Below, piece by piece: positions 32,652 through 40,838 of a stretch of DNA of 64,000 nucleotides. Every line of letters begins with the position of its first letter. Positions within the stretch are counted from its first letter, which is position 1. The notes below the pieces were generated by a model. That model did not search any database. It saw only the letters and a list, made by a program, of their open reading frames with translations, and was not told where the DNA came from. The position numbers and the translations under genes are program-made. This DNA is from JAKVBK01 sp022447275. GTDB lineage: Bacteria > Pseudomonadota > Alphaproteobacteria > Rhodobacterales > Rhodobacteraceae. The stretch lies in assembly GCA_047125605.1 (NCBI GenBank), contig CP138932.1, positions 2,914,001-2,978,000 on the forward strand, read 5' to 3'.

Positions 32652-33335
32652 TCAGTACGCGCCGGCATTGTCGACGTCGAAATGATACAAGGTGCGGGCA
32701 GAGCCGTAGCGTGTGAATTCTGTCGGGTCAGCGTCGATGCCGGCCGCGTCCAGCAGCGATGTCAGCAACTCAAGATGTTCAGGGCGCATCTCTTTCTGGA
32801 CGCAGTCGGCTCCAAGGCTCTTGACCTTGCCGCGCACGAAAAACCGGGCCTCGTAGCAGCTGTCGCCCAAGGCATCTCCGGCGTCGCCGCAGACCACAAG
32901 GTTGCCCGACTGGCCCATGAAGGCGGACATGTGGCCGATATTCCCTTGCACCACGATGTCGACGCCCTTCATTGAAATGCCGCAACGCGAAGAGGCATTG
33001 CCCTTTACGACGATCAGGCCGCCATGGCCGGTGGCCCCCAGATATTGGCTGGCATCGCCTTCGATGACGATCTTGCCGGACATGATGTTTTCACCCGTTC
33101 CGGGGCCCGCAGAGCCTTCGATATGGATCGTGGCCTGCTGGTTCATGCCGCCGCAGTAATAGCCCGTAGACCCCTTCACCGAGACTTCGATGGGCGCATC
33201 CAGTCCGCAGGCAATCGCATGGGCGCCGCGCGGGTTGGTCACTTCCCAAGCCGTTTGGTTGGTTTGCTCGGATTGGGCATGCAAGGTCGCGTTCACAGTG
33301 CGCAGCCCCACATCCTGAAGATCAAGTGTCTGCAT
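32652..33335 (-). CDS. mgsB: N-methylglutamate synthase GXGXG subunit
   Basis: The 227-residue protein is the C-terminal beta-helix (GXGXG) domain of glutamate synthase as a separate subunit, with repeats such as GSTGYYCGGMNQQATIHIEG, GENIMSGKIVIEGDAS, YLGATGHGGLIVVKGNAS and GVDIVVQGNIGHMSAFMGQ. Its ATG lies one base past the mgsA stop. Frame 5' of 33335 is open but belongs to the shadow of mgsA. Confidence 0.87.
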   Translation of the reverse strand: MQTLDLQDVGLRTVNATLHAQSEQTNQTAWEVTNPRGAHAIACGLDAPIEVSVKGSTGYYCGGMNQQATIHIEGSAGPGTGENIMSGKIVIEGDASQYLGATGHGGLIVVKGNASSRCGISMKGVDIVVQGNIGHMSAFMGQSGNLVVCGDAGDALGDSCYEARFFVRGKVKSLGADCVQKEMRPEHLELLTSLLDAAGIDADPTEFTRYGSARTLYHFDVDNAGAY

Positions 33336-33336
33336 G

Positions 33337-34266
33337 TCAGGCGGCCCTTTCCGTTGTGGTTGGGGTGGCGCTGCGGCTCCAGAAATAGACCGTTGCTGGC
33401 TCTGGCTCCCAGACCCGCGCCGTCTCGATCCCCGGCAGGCTGACGAGGGCGCGGTATTCCGAGCCAAACGCCACATATTGATCGGTTTCCGCCATGACAG
33501 CGGGTTTGCAGGCAATCGGATCGCGCAGCACGCCAAAGCCGTCGCCCGTGCCCACGACGAAGGTAAAGAACCCGTCCAGATCATCCAGCGCGCTTTCCAG
33601 TGCTGCCCCTAGGCTGGCGCCTGCGCGCATTTTCCAAGTCAGGTAGGCGGCGCCAACCTCCGTGTCGTTCTCGGTTTCGATATGGATGCCCTCGCGGCGC
33701 AGCCGGCGGCGCAGGGAATTGTGGTTGGACAGCGATCCGTTGTGCACGAGGCACTGGTCATCGCCGGTGTTGAACGGGTGCGCGCCCATGGTGGTAACGG
33801 CCGATTCAGTGGCCATGCGGGTGTGGCCGATCCCGTGTGTGCCGCCCATATTGGCGAGGCCGAACCGATCCGCCACGTCCTTCGGAAGGCCCACCTCCTT
33901 GTAGATTTCCAACGTTGTGCCGCGGCTCATCATTCGGATTTCGGGGCGCAATGTCGCCAGAGCGGCCCGCAGAATTTCCGACTTTTCAGCAGGGCAGTCG
34001 AGCACGGCATGGGTGGCGTTGACCTGCATGCGCACTGTGTCGCCCAGGGCGGCGGACAGGTCTGTGTCGAGTTCGGCGAAATCCTCGGCCGGGGTGCCGG
34101 ATTGCACCGTGAACTTTGCCCGTCCGGGGGCCTCATCGCCGTAGATTGCAATGCCCGCGCTGTCGGGGCCGCGATCTGTCATCGTGATCAGCATCTCTGT
34201 GAGCATGGCGCCCAGATGCGGCTCTAATGCGTCATCTTTCAAAAATAGGCCGACAATCCCGCACAT
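33337..34266 (-). CDS. mgsA: N-methylglutamate synthase amidotransferase-like subunit
   Basis: The 309-residue protein starts MCGIVGLFLKD, so the N-terminal nucleophile Cys2 of class II glutamine amidotransferases is present. GGTHGIGHTRMATES and QCLVHNGSLSNHNSLR complete the active-site loops. It is the first gene of mgsA-mgsB-mgsC-gmaS. In this system it should hydrolyse the gamma-amide of gamma-glutamylmethylamide or glutamine and channel the amine. Confidence 0.85.
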   Translation of the reverse strand: MCGIVGLFLKDDALEPHLGAMLTEMLITMTDRGPDSAGIAIYGDEAPGRAKFTVQSGTPAEDFAELDTDLSAALGDTVRMQVNATHAVLDCPAEKSEILRAALATLRPEIRMMSRGTTLEIYKEVGLPKDVADRFGLANMGGTHGIGHTRMATESAVTTMGAHPFNTGDDQCLVHNGSLSNHNSLRRRLRREGIHIETENDTEVGAAYLTWKMRAGASLGAALESALDDLDGFFTFVVGTGDGFGVLRDPIACKPAVMAETDQYVAFGSEYRALVSLPGIETARVWEPEPATVYFWSRSATPTTTERAA

Positions 34267-34423
34267 CTGCGCATTCTCCCGCTCGCTATGTGAGGGAAAA
34301 CCTAGCGTTCAACGGATGGGGCTGCCACCCTATAGGAATATATTTTTCACTGCAGGCAATCTGATTGCGCGATCTTTGCTCAATTTGGCGGCACTGCACA
34401 GCATATCCGCCCTGCCAGTATGC

Positions 34424-34468
34424 GGGCCAGATTGGGGTGGGCCAAATTGGGGCGGGCCAGAATGGCGT
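34424..34468. repeat. 15-bp tandem repeat, three units plus a partial
   Basis: GGGCCAGATTGGGGT, GGGCCAAATTGGGGC and GGGCCAGAATGGCGT stand in tandem. A further degenerate unit around 34482-34494 runs into the end of the XRE-cupin gene. The array lies in the promoter region of mgsA and shapes the last codons of the regulator gene. Confidence 0.75.
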
Positions 34469-34479
34469 CAGGCGCCGGA

Positions 34480-35133
34480 TCAGCCAGATTGGGGATAGCT
34501 GATGATCGAAAGGTATTTCGCGGGCAGGGTGACCAGCTTTTCCGGGCCGTGGGGCGCATCTGCATCAAAAAACAACGTATCGCCGGGCCGGAGGGGATAA
34601 ATCTCGGACCCGTGCCGATAATCGACGGCCCCTTCCAGCATGTAGATCGTCTCAATGCCGCGATGCTGAAACGTGTCGAACGTGTCGCTCTCGGTGGTCA
34701 GGACGATCAGATAGGGCTCGACGATCACGCCGCTGCCATTGCTGCCCAGATGGCCCAGAAGGTTGTACTGATGACCGGCCCGGGTGCCGCTGCGCTCTGT
34801 TGAGACGCCGTCACCGGATTTTGTATGGACCGCTTGGCGGCGCTCTTCGTATTGCCGGAAGAAGGCGGTCAGTGGCACGGACAGTGCGTTGGCCAATGCC
34901 TGCAGGCTCGACAGAGAGGGCGATGTGTGCCCGTTCTCAATCTTTGATACCATACCGATGGATAGGCCCGTGGCCTCGGCCACATCGGCCACTGTCATGC
35001 CATGGGCTTTGCGAAAGCTGCGCACCTCCCGCCCGATCGCCACCTCGAGCACTTTCTCCCGCTTGTCGCGGACGGAATGGGGATCCTGAACAAGACGCGC
35101 GTTGATGTCCGTGCGTTGTTTCTGCAGTGCCAT
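34480..35133 (-). CDS. XRE-family regulator with cupin domain
   Basis: The 217-residue protein has an N-terminal helix-turn-helix (FRKAHGMTVADVAEATGLSI, MVSKIENGHTSPSLSSLQ, about 35-90) and a C-terminal cupin (TFQHRGIETIYMLEGAVDYRH in pieces, YPLRPGDTLFFDADAPHGPE). Such proteins often bind small nitrogenous or acid effectors. It stands 213 bp upstream of mgsA in the same direction and is the likely regulator of mgsABC-gmaS. CTAGAA direct repeats at 35197 may be its own site. Confidence 0.87.
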   Translation of the reverse strand: MALQKQRTDINARLVQDPHSVRDKREKVLEVAIGREVRSFRKAHGMTVADVAEATGLSIGMVSKIENGHTSPSLSSLQALANALSVPLTAFFRQYEERRQAVHTKSGDGVSTERSGTRAGHQYNLLGHLGSNGSGVIVEPYLIVLTTESDTFDTFQHRGIETIYMLEGAVDYRHGSEIYPLRPGDTLFFDADAPHGPEKLVTLPAKYLSIISYPQSG

Positions 35134-35196
35134 TTGCGTTTTCTCCCGAGCGTGAGCGGCTACAACAGCCCCCGCCGGGCAACTTAGTCTTGTTTA

Positions 35197-35211
35197 CTAG
35201 AAATGCTAGAA
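35197..35211. promoter_or_regulatory. CTAGAA direct repeat upstream of the XRE-cupin gene
   Basis: CTAGAA occurs twice nine bases apart within an AT-rich patch 64 bp before the gene start. It is a possible autoregulatory site. Evidence is limited to position and repetition. Confidence 0.3.
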
Positions 35212-35258
35212 TTTTCCTGAAGGTGGAAATCTGCCGCAAATGGGCATGCGCAGGCCGC

Positions 35259-35288
35259 GTGCAGGGGGCCAGCAGACGGGCCCCGCAC
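35259..35288 (-). terminator. GC-rich hairpin downstream of galE
   Basis: GTGC-A-GGGG pairs with CCCC-GCAC around a short loop, 6 bp past the galE stop. No T-run is present, so termination is uncertain. Confidence 0.3.
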
Positions 35289-35293
35289 AGGCC

Positions 35294-36277
35294 TTAGCGG
35301 GCGTAGCCCGGAGATTGGTGCCAGCGCCAGGCATCGGCAATCATATCCGACATGTTGGAGCGTTCCGGCTGCCACCCCAGCAGTTCCTTTGCCCGGCTGG
35401 AGCCGCAGACAAGACGCACGGCATCCCCCGCACGGCGTGGCCCTTCTACATGCGGCACGTCGCGATTGGTTACGGAAGCAGAATGCGCAACAACCTCGCG
35501 CACGGAGAACCCATCGCCCGTGCCAAGGCAAAAGACAGCGCTTTGCTTGCCCGCTGCCAGCCAATCAAAGCCCAGCACATGGGCATCCACCAGATCGGAG
35601 ACATGGACATAGTCGCGAATGCAGGTGCCGTCCGGGGTGTCGTAATCCGTGCCATAGATTGTCAGGGCCGGTCGCTTGCCTTCGATCGCATCGAGCATCA
35701 GCGGGATCAGGTGTGTCTCGGGCACATGCTGCTCACCAACCTCGCCGTCCGGATCCGCCCCGGCCACATTGAAGTAGCGAAAAATCACGTGACGCAGCCC
35801 GAAGCGCGCTTCAAAATTTGCCAGCATCTCCTCGATTGCGCGTTTCGAGGCGCCATAGGCGTTGATCGGCATCTGCGGCGAATCCTCATCCAGAATGACA
35901 CCATCCTGATCGCCGTAAGTGGCGCATGTGGAGGAAAACACGAAGTGCTTGCAGTCATGGGCAACGGCGGCCTCCATGAGATTGAGCGCCCCCATCACGT
36001 TCTCACGCCAATAGCGGGCCGGATCGTTCATGGAGTCCCCAACCTGGCTGAGCGCTGCGAAATGCATCACGGCCTCTGGGGCATGGGCTTCGAAAGCGGC
36101 ATCCAACGCCGCGCGGTCCATCAGGTCCCCTTGCACGAAGGGGCCAAATTTCACTGCCTCGGCCCAACCGGTGGACAGGTTGTCAAAGGTAACAGGGGTA
36201 TGGCCGGCACGCCGCAAGGTTTTGCAGGCATGGGCGCCGATATAGCCCGCGCCCCCGGTTACAAGGATTTTGGCCAT
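35294..36277 (-). CDS. galE: UDP-glucose 4-epimerase
   Basis: The 327-residue short-chain dehydrogenase has the NAD site GGAGYIGAH at 8-16, SSTCATYG at 115-122 and the catalytic Y141xxxK145 in NAYGASKRAIE. RYFNVAGADPDGEVGE is GalE-specific. It interconverts UDP-glucose and UDP-galactose for surface polysaccharides. It follows galU on the same strand with a 49-bp gap, so UDP-sugar supply is encoded together. Confidence 0.94.
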   Translation of the reverse strand: MAKILVTGGAGYIGAHACKTLRRAGHTPVTFDNLSTGWAEAVKFGPFVQGDLMDRAALDAAFEAHAPEAVMHFAALSQVGDSMNDPARYWRENVMGALNLMEAAVAHDCKHFVFSSTCATYGDQDGVILDEDSPQMPINAYGASKRAIEEMLANFEARFGLRHVIFRYFNVAGADPDGEVGEQHVPETHLIPLMLDAIEGKRPALTIYGTDYDTPDGTCIRDYVHVSDLVDAHVLGFDWLAAGKQSAVFCLGTGDGFSVREVVAHSASVTNRDVPHVEGPRRAGDAVRLVCGSSRAKELLGWQPERSNMSDMIADAWRWHQSPGYAR

Positions 36278-36326
36278 TGCTTGTCTCCGAGATCTGCGCC
36301 CGTGGGCCAGAGTGTTTGTCTAGGGC

Positions 36327-37220
36327 TTATTCTGCAGCGTGGCGGGCAGCGGCGAGATCATCAAGAAACTCGCTAAACTCACCACGCAGATCGGGGCGCG
36401 CCAGACCAAAGGACACGGTGGCCTGCAGGAACCCAGCCTTGGAGCCACAGTCAAACCGCTGGCCGCGGAACCGGTAGCCATAGACGCCATCCCCGTCGGT
36501 GATCTCCTTGGCAATGGCATCGGTCAACTGAATCTCTCCGCCCGCCCCAGCTTGTGTTTCGCCAAGCGTTCTAAGAACATTAGGAGATAGGATGTAGCGG
36601 CCAATTACGGCCAGGTTCGATGGAGCGGTGCCCGCGGCGGGCTTTTCCACCATGCCCTTCACGGAGACCATTGCGCCCATGTCGCTGCCGACATCCAGGA
36701 TCCCGTAGGCAGACGCCTTGTCAGCGGGGACTTCCATCGCTGCGACCATGGAACCGCCTGACTCTGCATAGGCATCCACCATTTGCTTGAGGCAGGGGAT
36801 TTCGCCGGCAATCACATCGTCTGGAAGGATAACGGCAAAGGGTTCCTCTGGGATCAGACGGCTGGCGCAATAGACGGCATGGCCAAGACCAAGGGCCTGA
36901 TGCTGGCGGACATAGGCGATCGCACCGCTATCCATGTTTGAGCCGCGCAGGGCGTCCAAAAGTTCCTGCTTGCCTTTCCGATCCAGTGTGGCTTCCAATT
37001 CCGGAGCGTGATCGAAATAGTCTTCCAAGGCGGATTTTCCGCGCGATGTGACGAAGATGAATTCCTCAATGCCAGCAGCACGCGCTTCGTCGATGGCGTA
37101 TTGGATCAAGGGACGGTCGACCAGCGTCATGATTTCTTTTGGAACAGACTTGGTCGCCGGGAGAAACCGCGTGCCAAGACCGGCAACGGGGAAAACGGCT
37201 TTTTTTACCAATTTTGCCAT
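36327..37220 (-). CDS. galU: UTP-glucose-1-phosphate uridylyltransferase
   Basis: The 297-residue protein has the nucleotidyltransferase motif GLGTRFLPATKSVPKE (14-29) with K24, and AVILPDDVI and VEKPAAGTAPSNLAVIGRYIL. It makes UDP-glucose, the substrate of GalE. AAGGATTATT precedes the ATG at 37220; a TTG at 37241 is in frame upstream. Confidence 0.95.
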   Translation of the reverse strand: MAKLVKKAVFPVAGLGTRFLPATKSVPKEIMTLVDRPLIQYAIDEARAAGIEEFIFVTSRGKSALEDYFDHAPELEATLDRKGKQELLDALRGSNMDSGAIAYVRQHQALGLGHAVYCASRLIPEEPFAVILPDDVIAGEIPCLKQMVDAYAESGGSMVAAMEVPADKASAYGILDVGSDMGAMVSVKGMVEKPAAGTAPSNLAVIGRYILSPNVLRTLGETQAGAGGEIQLTDAIAKEITDGDGVYGYRFRGQRFDCGSKAGFLQATVSFGLARPDLRGEFSEFLDDLAAARHAAE

Positions 37221-37440
37221 CGATAATAATCCTTCAAACAATCACTAAGCCTTGGGCAGCCATAATGCGAAGCGGCCAGATTACCTCTGACCCGGTGAAC
37301 CGTCGCCCAGCTGACAAAAAGTATTGGTTACGATTTGCGTAGGCTGAACAAGACCTCTCACAAAATCAATAGCCAGATATAATAGTGGCAGGCAAACATG
37401 CAATGGTACATGGGGACATCTCAGCGGATTTTTTTGGGTG

Positions 37441-38241
37441 CTATGCGATTGCCATGTCTTTCATCATGGCTTCCAGCTTTGGCTTGTCGGCTGGATTGTT
37501 CAGTTCCCAAAAATCCCGACCCTTCGCATCCACAACCACGCACAGCATCCTGCGCGCGTTCTCCAGAAAGCGTAACTGTTCCAGCCCTTCAAGCTCTTCC
37601 AACCGACCCGGCGCCCAGTTGGGGTAAGCCGCCAGCGCTTCAGCGCGGTAAGCATAAACACCAACATGGTGAAACACGGGTGTCTGCTCGGCGTCCGCAA
37701 AGGTCTGCCCGCAAAAGGGGATGACTTCCTTTGAAAAATAGAGGCCTCCGCCATCGGCGCCAAACACGGCTGTTGTCCCGCCGACGCGGCCTTCTGCACG
37801 ATCTGTCAAAAGAGCAGCCCGCATTGCGCCGGTGCAATTGAGCACCGGCGTGGCCGCATCCGCTGTGGGATCTTTAGCCAAACCAGCCACCAGATCGCCG
37901 ATGAACCAGGGGGGGGTCAGGGGCGCATCCCCTTGCAGATTGACCACCACGTCGTAGCCGCCGCCAAGGGTGGTATGGGCCTCGGCGCAACGCTCCGTGC
38001 CATTGCGCGCCTGCGAAGATGTCATCACGACCTCTGCGCCAAAGCCCTCGGCATGGGTGCGGATCCGATCATCATCCGTAGCTACGACAACACGGTCGAC
38101 CCTTTCTGCCGCCATGGCAGCCTCCCAACTGCGTTGGATCAGGCTTTTGGAGATGCCGCTTGCCCCGCGCAACTCGACGAGCGGCTTTCCAGGATAGCGA
38201 CTAGATGCGAAACGGGCAGGGATGACAAGAAGGATAGGCAT
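37441..38241 (-). CDS. kdsB: 3-deoxy-manno-octulosonate cytidylyltransferase-like (KdsB family)
   Basis: The 266-residue protein has IPARFASSRYPGKPL at 7-21, VVVATDDDRI at 51-60 and NLQGDAPL at 101-108, all typical of CMP-KDO synthetases. It differs from classic KdsB in having NLQGDAPL where NVQGDEP is usual, a feature of an alphaproteobacterial subgroup sometimes linked to capsule KDO or related sugars. It lies 11 bp downstream of cysQ and would work with KdsD encoded at 12326. Confidence 0.85.
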   Translation of the reverse strand: MPILLVIPARFASSRYPGKPLVELRGASGISKSLIQRSWEAAMAAERVDRVVVATDDDRIRTHAEGFGAEVVMTSSQARNGTERCAEAHTTLGGGYDVVVNLQGDAPLTPPWFIGDLVAGLAKDPTADAATPVLNCTGAMRAALLTDRAEGRVGGTTAVFGADGGGLYFSKEVIPFCGQTFADAEQTPVFHHVGVYAYRAEALAAYPNWAPGRLEELEGLEQLRFLENARRMLCVVVDAKGRDFWELNNPADKPKLEAMMKDMAIA

Positions 38242-38252
38242 GGGGCGCGGCC

Positions 38253-39059
38253 TCAGGCGGATTTGAGATCTACCCCGGGGGCATAGGCGATAAAGAACGG
38301 ATTTTCATAGCCGGGCTTGCCGTAGGTGAACGGGCTGTGATCATCAAAGCGGACCATCTTGCCGCCCGCCCCGCGGAGGACGGCATCGGCTGCAGCCGTG
38401 TCCCATTCCATGGTGCGGCCCAAGCGGGGGTAGAGGTCTGCTTCGCCTGCCGCCAACAAACAGAATTTAAGGCTGGAGCCAGCCGACGTCATATCCTTCA
38501 CGACGTATTTGTTGATATAGGCGTCGGTGGCAGCATCGCGATGGGATTTCGAGGCCACAACCATGAGAGCGCCATTGTCTGGCGTGGTCACACAGAGCGC
38601 GCGCGTCTCACCAGCGCTGTCTATTAGAAAGCCGTCGCGACCCGGTGTTTCTTCTACAGTAACGCCGGCTGCATCTGTGTAGAAGAGACGGTTTTTCGCA
38701 GGTGCGTAGACAACGCCGCGCAAAGGAACCCCGTCCTCAACATAGGCAATATTGACGGTGAACTCGCCCCGGCGCTTGATGAATTCCTTTGTCCCGTCGA
38801 GCGGATCGACAATTAGGAAACTGCCTGCACGGGCGCTGTGACTGTCAGCCTGTTCTTCGGTCACGACCAGCACATCGGGGAACGCGTCTGCCAAACCTGC
38901 AGCGATGAGCGCATCGGCGGCTTCGTCTGCTGCAGTGACGGGGCTGTCATCAGATTTTGCCTTCACCTCAAAATCGTCAGAATTGTAGATTTCCATGATC
39001 GCATCGCCTGCTTCCAAGGCAAGTTTGCGAATCACAGATGTGAGGTGGTTAAAATCCAT
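38253..39059 (-). CDS. cysQ: 3'(2'),5'-bisphosphate nucleotidase
   Basis: The 268-residue protein has the lithium-sensitive phosphatase signature: TEEQ near 67-70, IVDPLDGTKEFI at 83-94 and WDTAAADAVLRGAGG near 208. It clears PAP formed in sulfate assimilation and sulfation. GGAGAG precedes the ATG at 39059. It is often found with polysaccharide genes, where sulfotransfer may generate PAP. It diverges from the ABC permease gene. Confidence 0.92.
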   Translation of the reverse strand: MDFNHLTSVIRKLALEAGDAIMEIYNSDDFEVKAKSDDSPVTAADEAADALIAAGLADAFPDVLVVTEEQADSHSARAGSFLIVDPLDGTKEFIKRRGEFTVNIAYVEDGVPLRGVVYAPAKNRLFYTDAAGVTVEETPGRDGFLIDSAGETRALCVTTPDNGALMVVASKSHRDAATDAYINKYVVKDMTSAGSSLKFCLLAAGEADLYPRLGRTMEWDTAAADAVLRGAGGKMVRFDDHSPFTYGKPGYENPFFIAYAPGVDLKSA

Positions 39060-39206
39060 GGTACTCTCCAATGTGTTTACATGCGACGACACGCGGCGCT
39101 GTATTTCGGATGGTTATGATGGCGCGGCAAGGTTGCTGCAAGGTCTAACGCCTATGCTCATGTCCGCCAACGTCGCGCTGAACTTCAATTAGGGCCTCTA
39201 GAACCG

Positions 39207-40031
39207 TTGAACTCTGAGAAAGCAAACCATCCGTCGACAATCAGATCGGCGTTATCTCTGTTAGAATTGATCTATCACGCGACGGTGCGCAGCGTACGTA
39301 AAAGCCATGGAAATGCTCTGATAGGCCTGCTGATAAATATCGCGCAGACGCTCATTCTTGTTGGTGTCTTTTATTTGATGTTTTCTGTGCTCGGCCTCCG
39401 CGGCAATGCAATACGGGGCAATTTCCTGCTCTATATTCTGTCCGGTATTTTTATGTTCATGACGCAGATCAAAGCAATTAAGGCTGTCATGAGCGCTGAG
39501 GGGCCGGCCAGCCCAATGATGCAGCACGCGCCGATGAACACGATCGTAGCGATCTCGGCGGCTTCGGTCGCCGAATTATACGTTCAGGTCTTATCGGTAG
39601 CGGTGGTTCTGTTTGGCTACCATGTGATTGTGGAGCCCTTGGATGTCTATAAGCCCGCAGAAACCTTCGGGATGTTGCTGTTGGCTTGGGGGTCCGGGGT
39701 ATCGATAGGAATGGTGTTTTTGGCGCTCAAGCCATGGGCGCCAACCGCGATTTCAATGATAAGCATGATTTATATCCGCGCCAACATGTTCGCATCGGGC
39801 AAAATGTTTGTGGCCAATGCGATGCCCGGCTACCTCTTGGTGTATTTCACGTGGAACCCGCTGTTTCACATTATTGATCAGGCTCGTGGCTTTGCTTTCA
39901 TCAACTACAACCCACATTCCTCAAGCCTAAGCTATCCGGTCACTGTATCAGCAGTGCTGCTGTGTATCGGCCTGATGGGAGAATTCGTGACCCGCCGGGC
40001 TGCGTCCATCAGCTGGGAAGCCAAGCGCTAA
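39207..40031 (+). CDS. ABC-2 type polysaccharide export permease (KpsM-like)
   Basis: The 274-residue protein has about six membrane helices (IGLLINIAQTLILVGVFYLM, LLYILSGIFMFMTQ, and four more) and ends in a short basic tail. PGYLLVYFTWNPLFHIIDQARGFAF is typical of capsule and O-antigen exporters. No in-frame ATG occurs before residue 58, so a TTG at 39207 is the likely start. The ATPase partner (KpsT/Wzt) is not adjacent, since the next gene is a protease on the other strand. Confidence 0.8.
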   Translation: MNSEKANHPSTIRSALSLLELIYHATVRSVRKSHGNALIGLLINIAQTLILVGVFYLMFSVLGLRGNAIRGNFLLYILSGIFMFMTQIKAIKAVMSAEGPASPMMQHAPMNTIVAISAASVAELYVQVLSVAVVLFGYHVIVEPLDVYKPAETFGMLLLAWGSGVSIGMVFLALKPWAPTAISMISMIYIRANMFASGKMFVANAMPGYLLVYFTWNPLFHIIDQARGFAFINYNPHSSSLSYPVTVSAVLLCIGLMGEFVTRRAASISWEAKR

Positions 40032-40080
40032 GTGGAGCGAGGGGAATGGGCACGGGTTTGCGTGTGCGCCGCGCGCTGCG

Positions 40081-40698
40081 TTATCTGGCTGCCGATAGGT
40101 ACAGCACCACTTCAACCCAGCCCGTTGTGCCATAGCGTCCACTATTGGGCAGTTCACGCAATACGCCACCGGCCGGATCGAGATAAACGATCGCGCCGCC
40201 AACCGTGCCAGCCGCCACAATGACATGCCCGCTGTTGCGCTGCCATGTGCCACCGGTTTGCGACCACCAGCCCACACCCACCAAAGCCGGAGTTCTTGCG
40301 CCAAGGCGCGTCATGTTCAGTCGATGCGGCCAGTTGCCATTGGCTTGCGTGGTGACCACGCTGATCCCATTCGCTGCGAGGGCAGACCTCCAAACCGCGG
40401 GCCCGGTGCCTTGCACACCAAACATGGCGTCAGAGGTAGATCCGGTCTGGCCTGCAGCGCCGGGATTGATCGTGCGCGGTGCGCCGTTGGCGCCCGGATC
40501 CGTGGCGGCCCAAGCGATGCCCTGCACCGCGTGCTGAAATGTGCGTTGCGCAAGATCCCATTCACCCTCCACGGATGTGGACTGCCGCACTTGGTTCATG
40601 GCCATCCACATGGAGGCAATGGCACAGGACATGGCCTGGCGCTGTGCCCAGACGCCATAGGTATTGCCGGCGCTGTCAGTTTGCAGATGGACGGTCAT
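40081..40698 (-). CDS. Papain-like cysteine protease (C39/C70-type)
   Basis: The 205-residue protein begins TDSAGNTYGVWAQRQAMSCAIASMWMA, with the catalytic Cys C25 preceded by Q20, a possible oxyanion Gln. The His is in NSGHVIVAAG (H159) and an Asp in VYLDPAGGV (D175). This is the papain-like fold seen in AvrRpt2-type and C39-like peptidases. GAAAGGAATG precedes the ATG. There is no signal peptide or propeptide, so it either acts in the cytoplasm or is exported by another route. It lies alone between convergent and divergent neighbours. Confidence 0.7.
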   Translation of the reverse strand: MTVHLQTDSAGNTYGVWAQRQAMSCAIASMWMAMNQVRQSTSVEGEWDLAQRTFQHAVQGIAWAATDPGANGAPRTINPGAAGQTGSTSDAMFGVQGTGPAVWRSALAANGISVVTTQANGNWPHRLNMTRLGARTPALVGVGWWSQTGGTWQRNSGHVIVAAGTVGGAIVYLDPAGGVLRELPNSGRYGTTGWVEVVLYLSAAR

Positions 40699-40838
40699 GA
40701 AACATTCCTTTCTAGATCTATGGCTCTGCTGAAAATGCATGGAGGCAAAGGCGGGCGAAAATGGCCTGCCACATTGCCTAGATCGCACCACAAAATAGCG
40801 ATTCGATCAATGAATGAAGGGTTTCGCGCCTGTGATGC

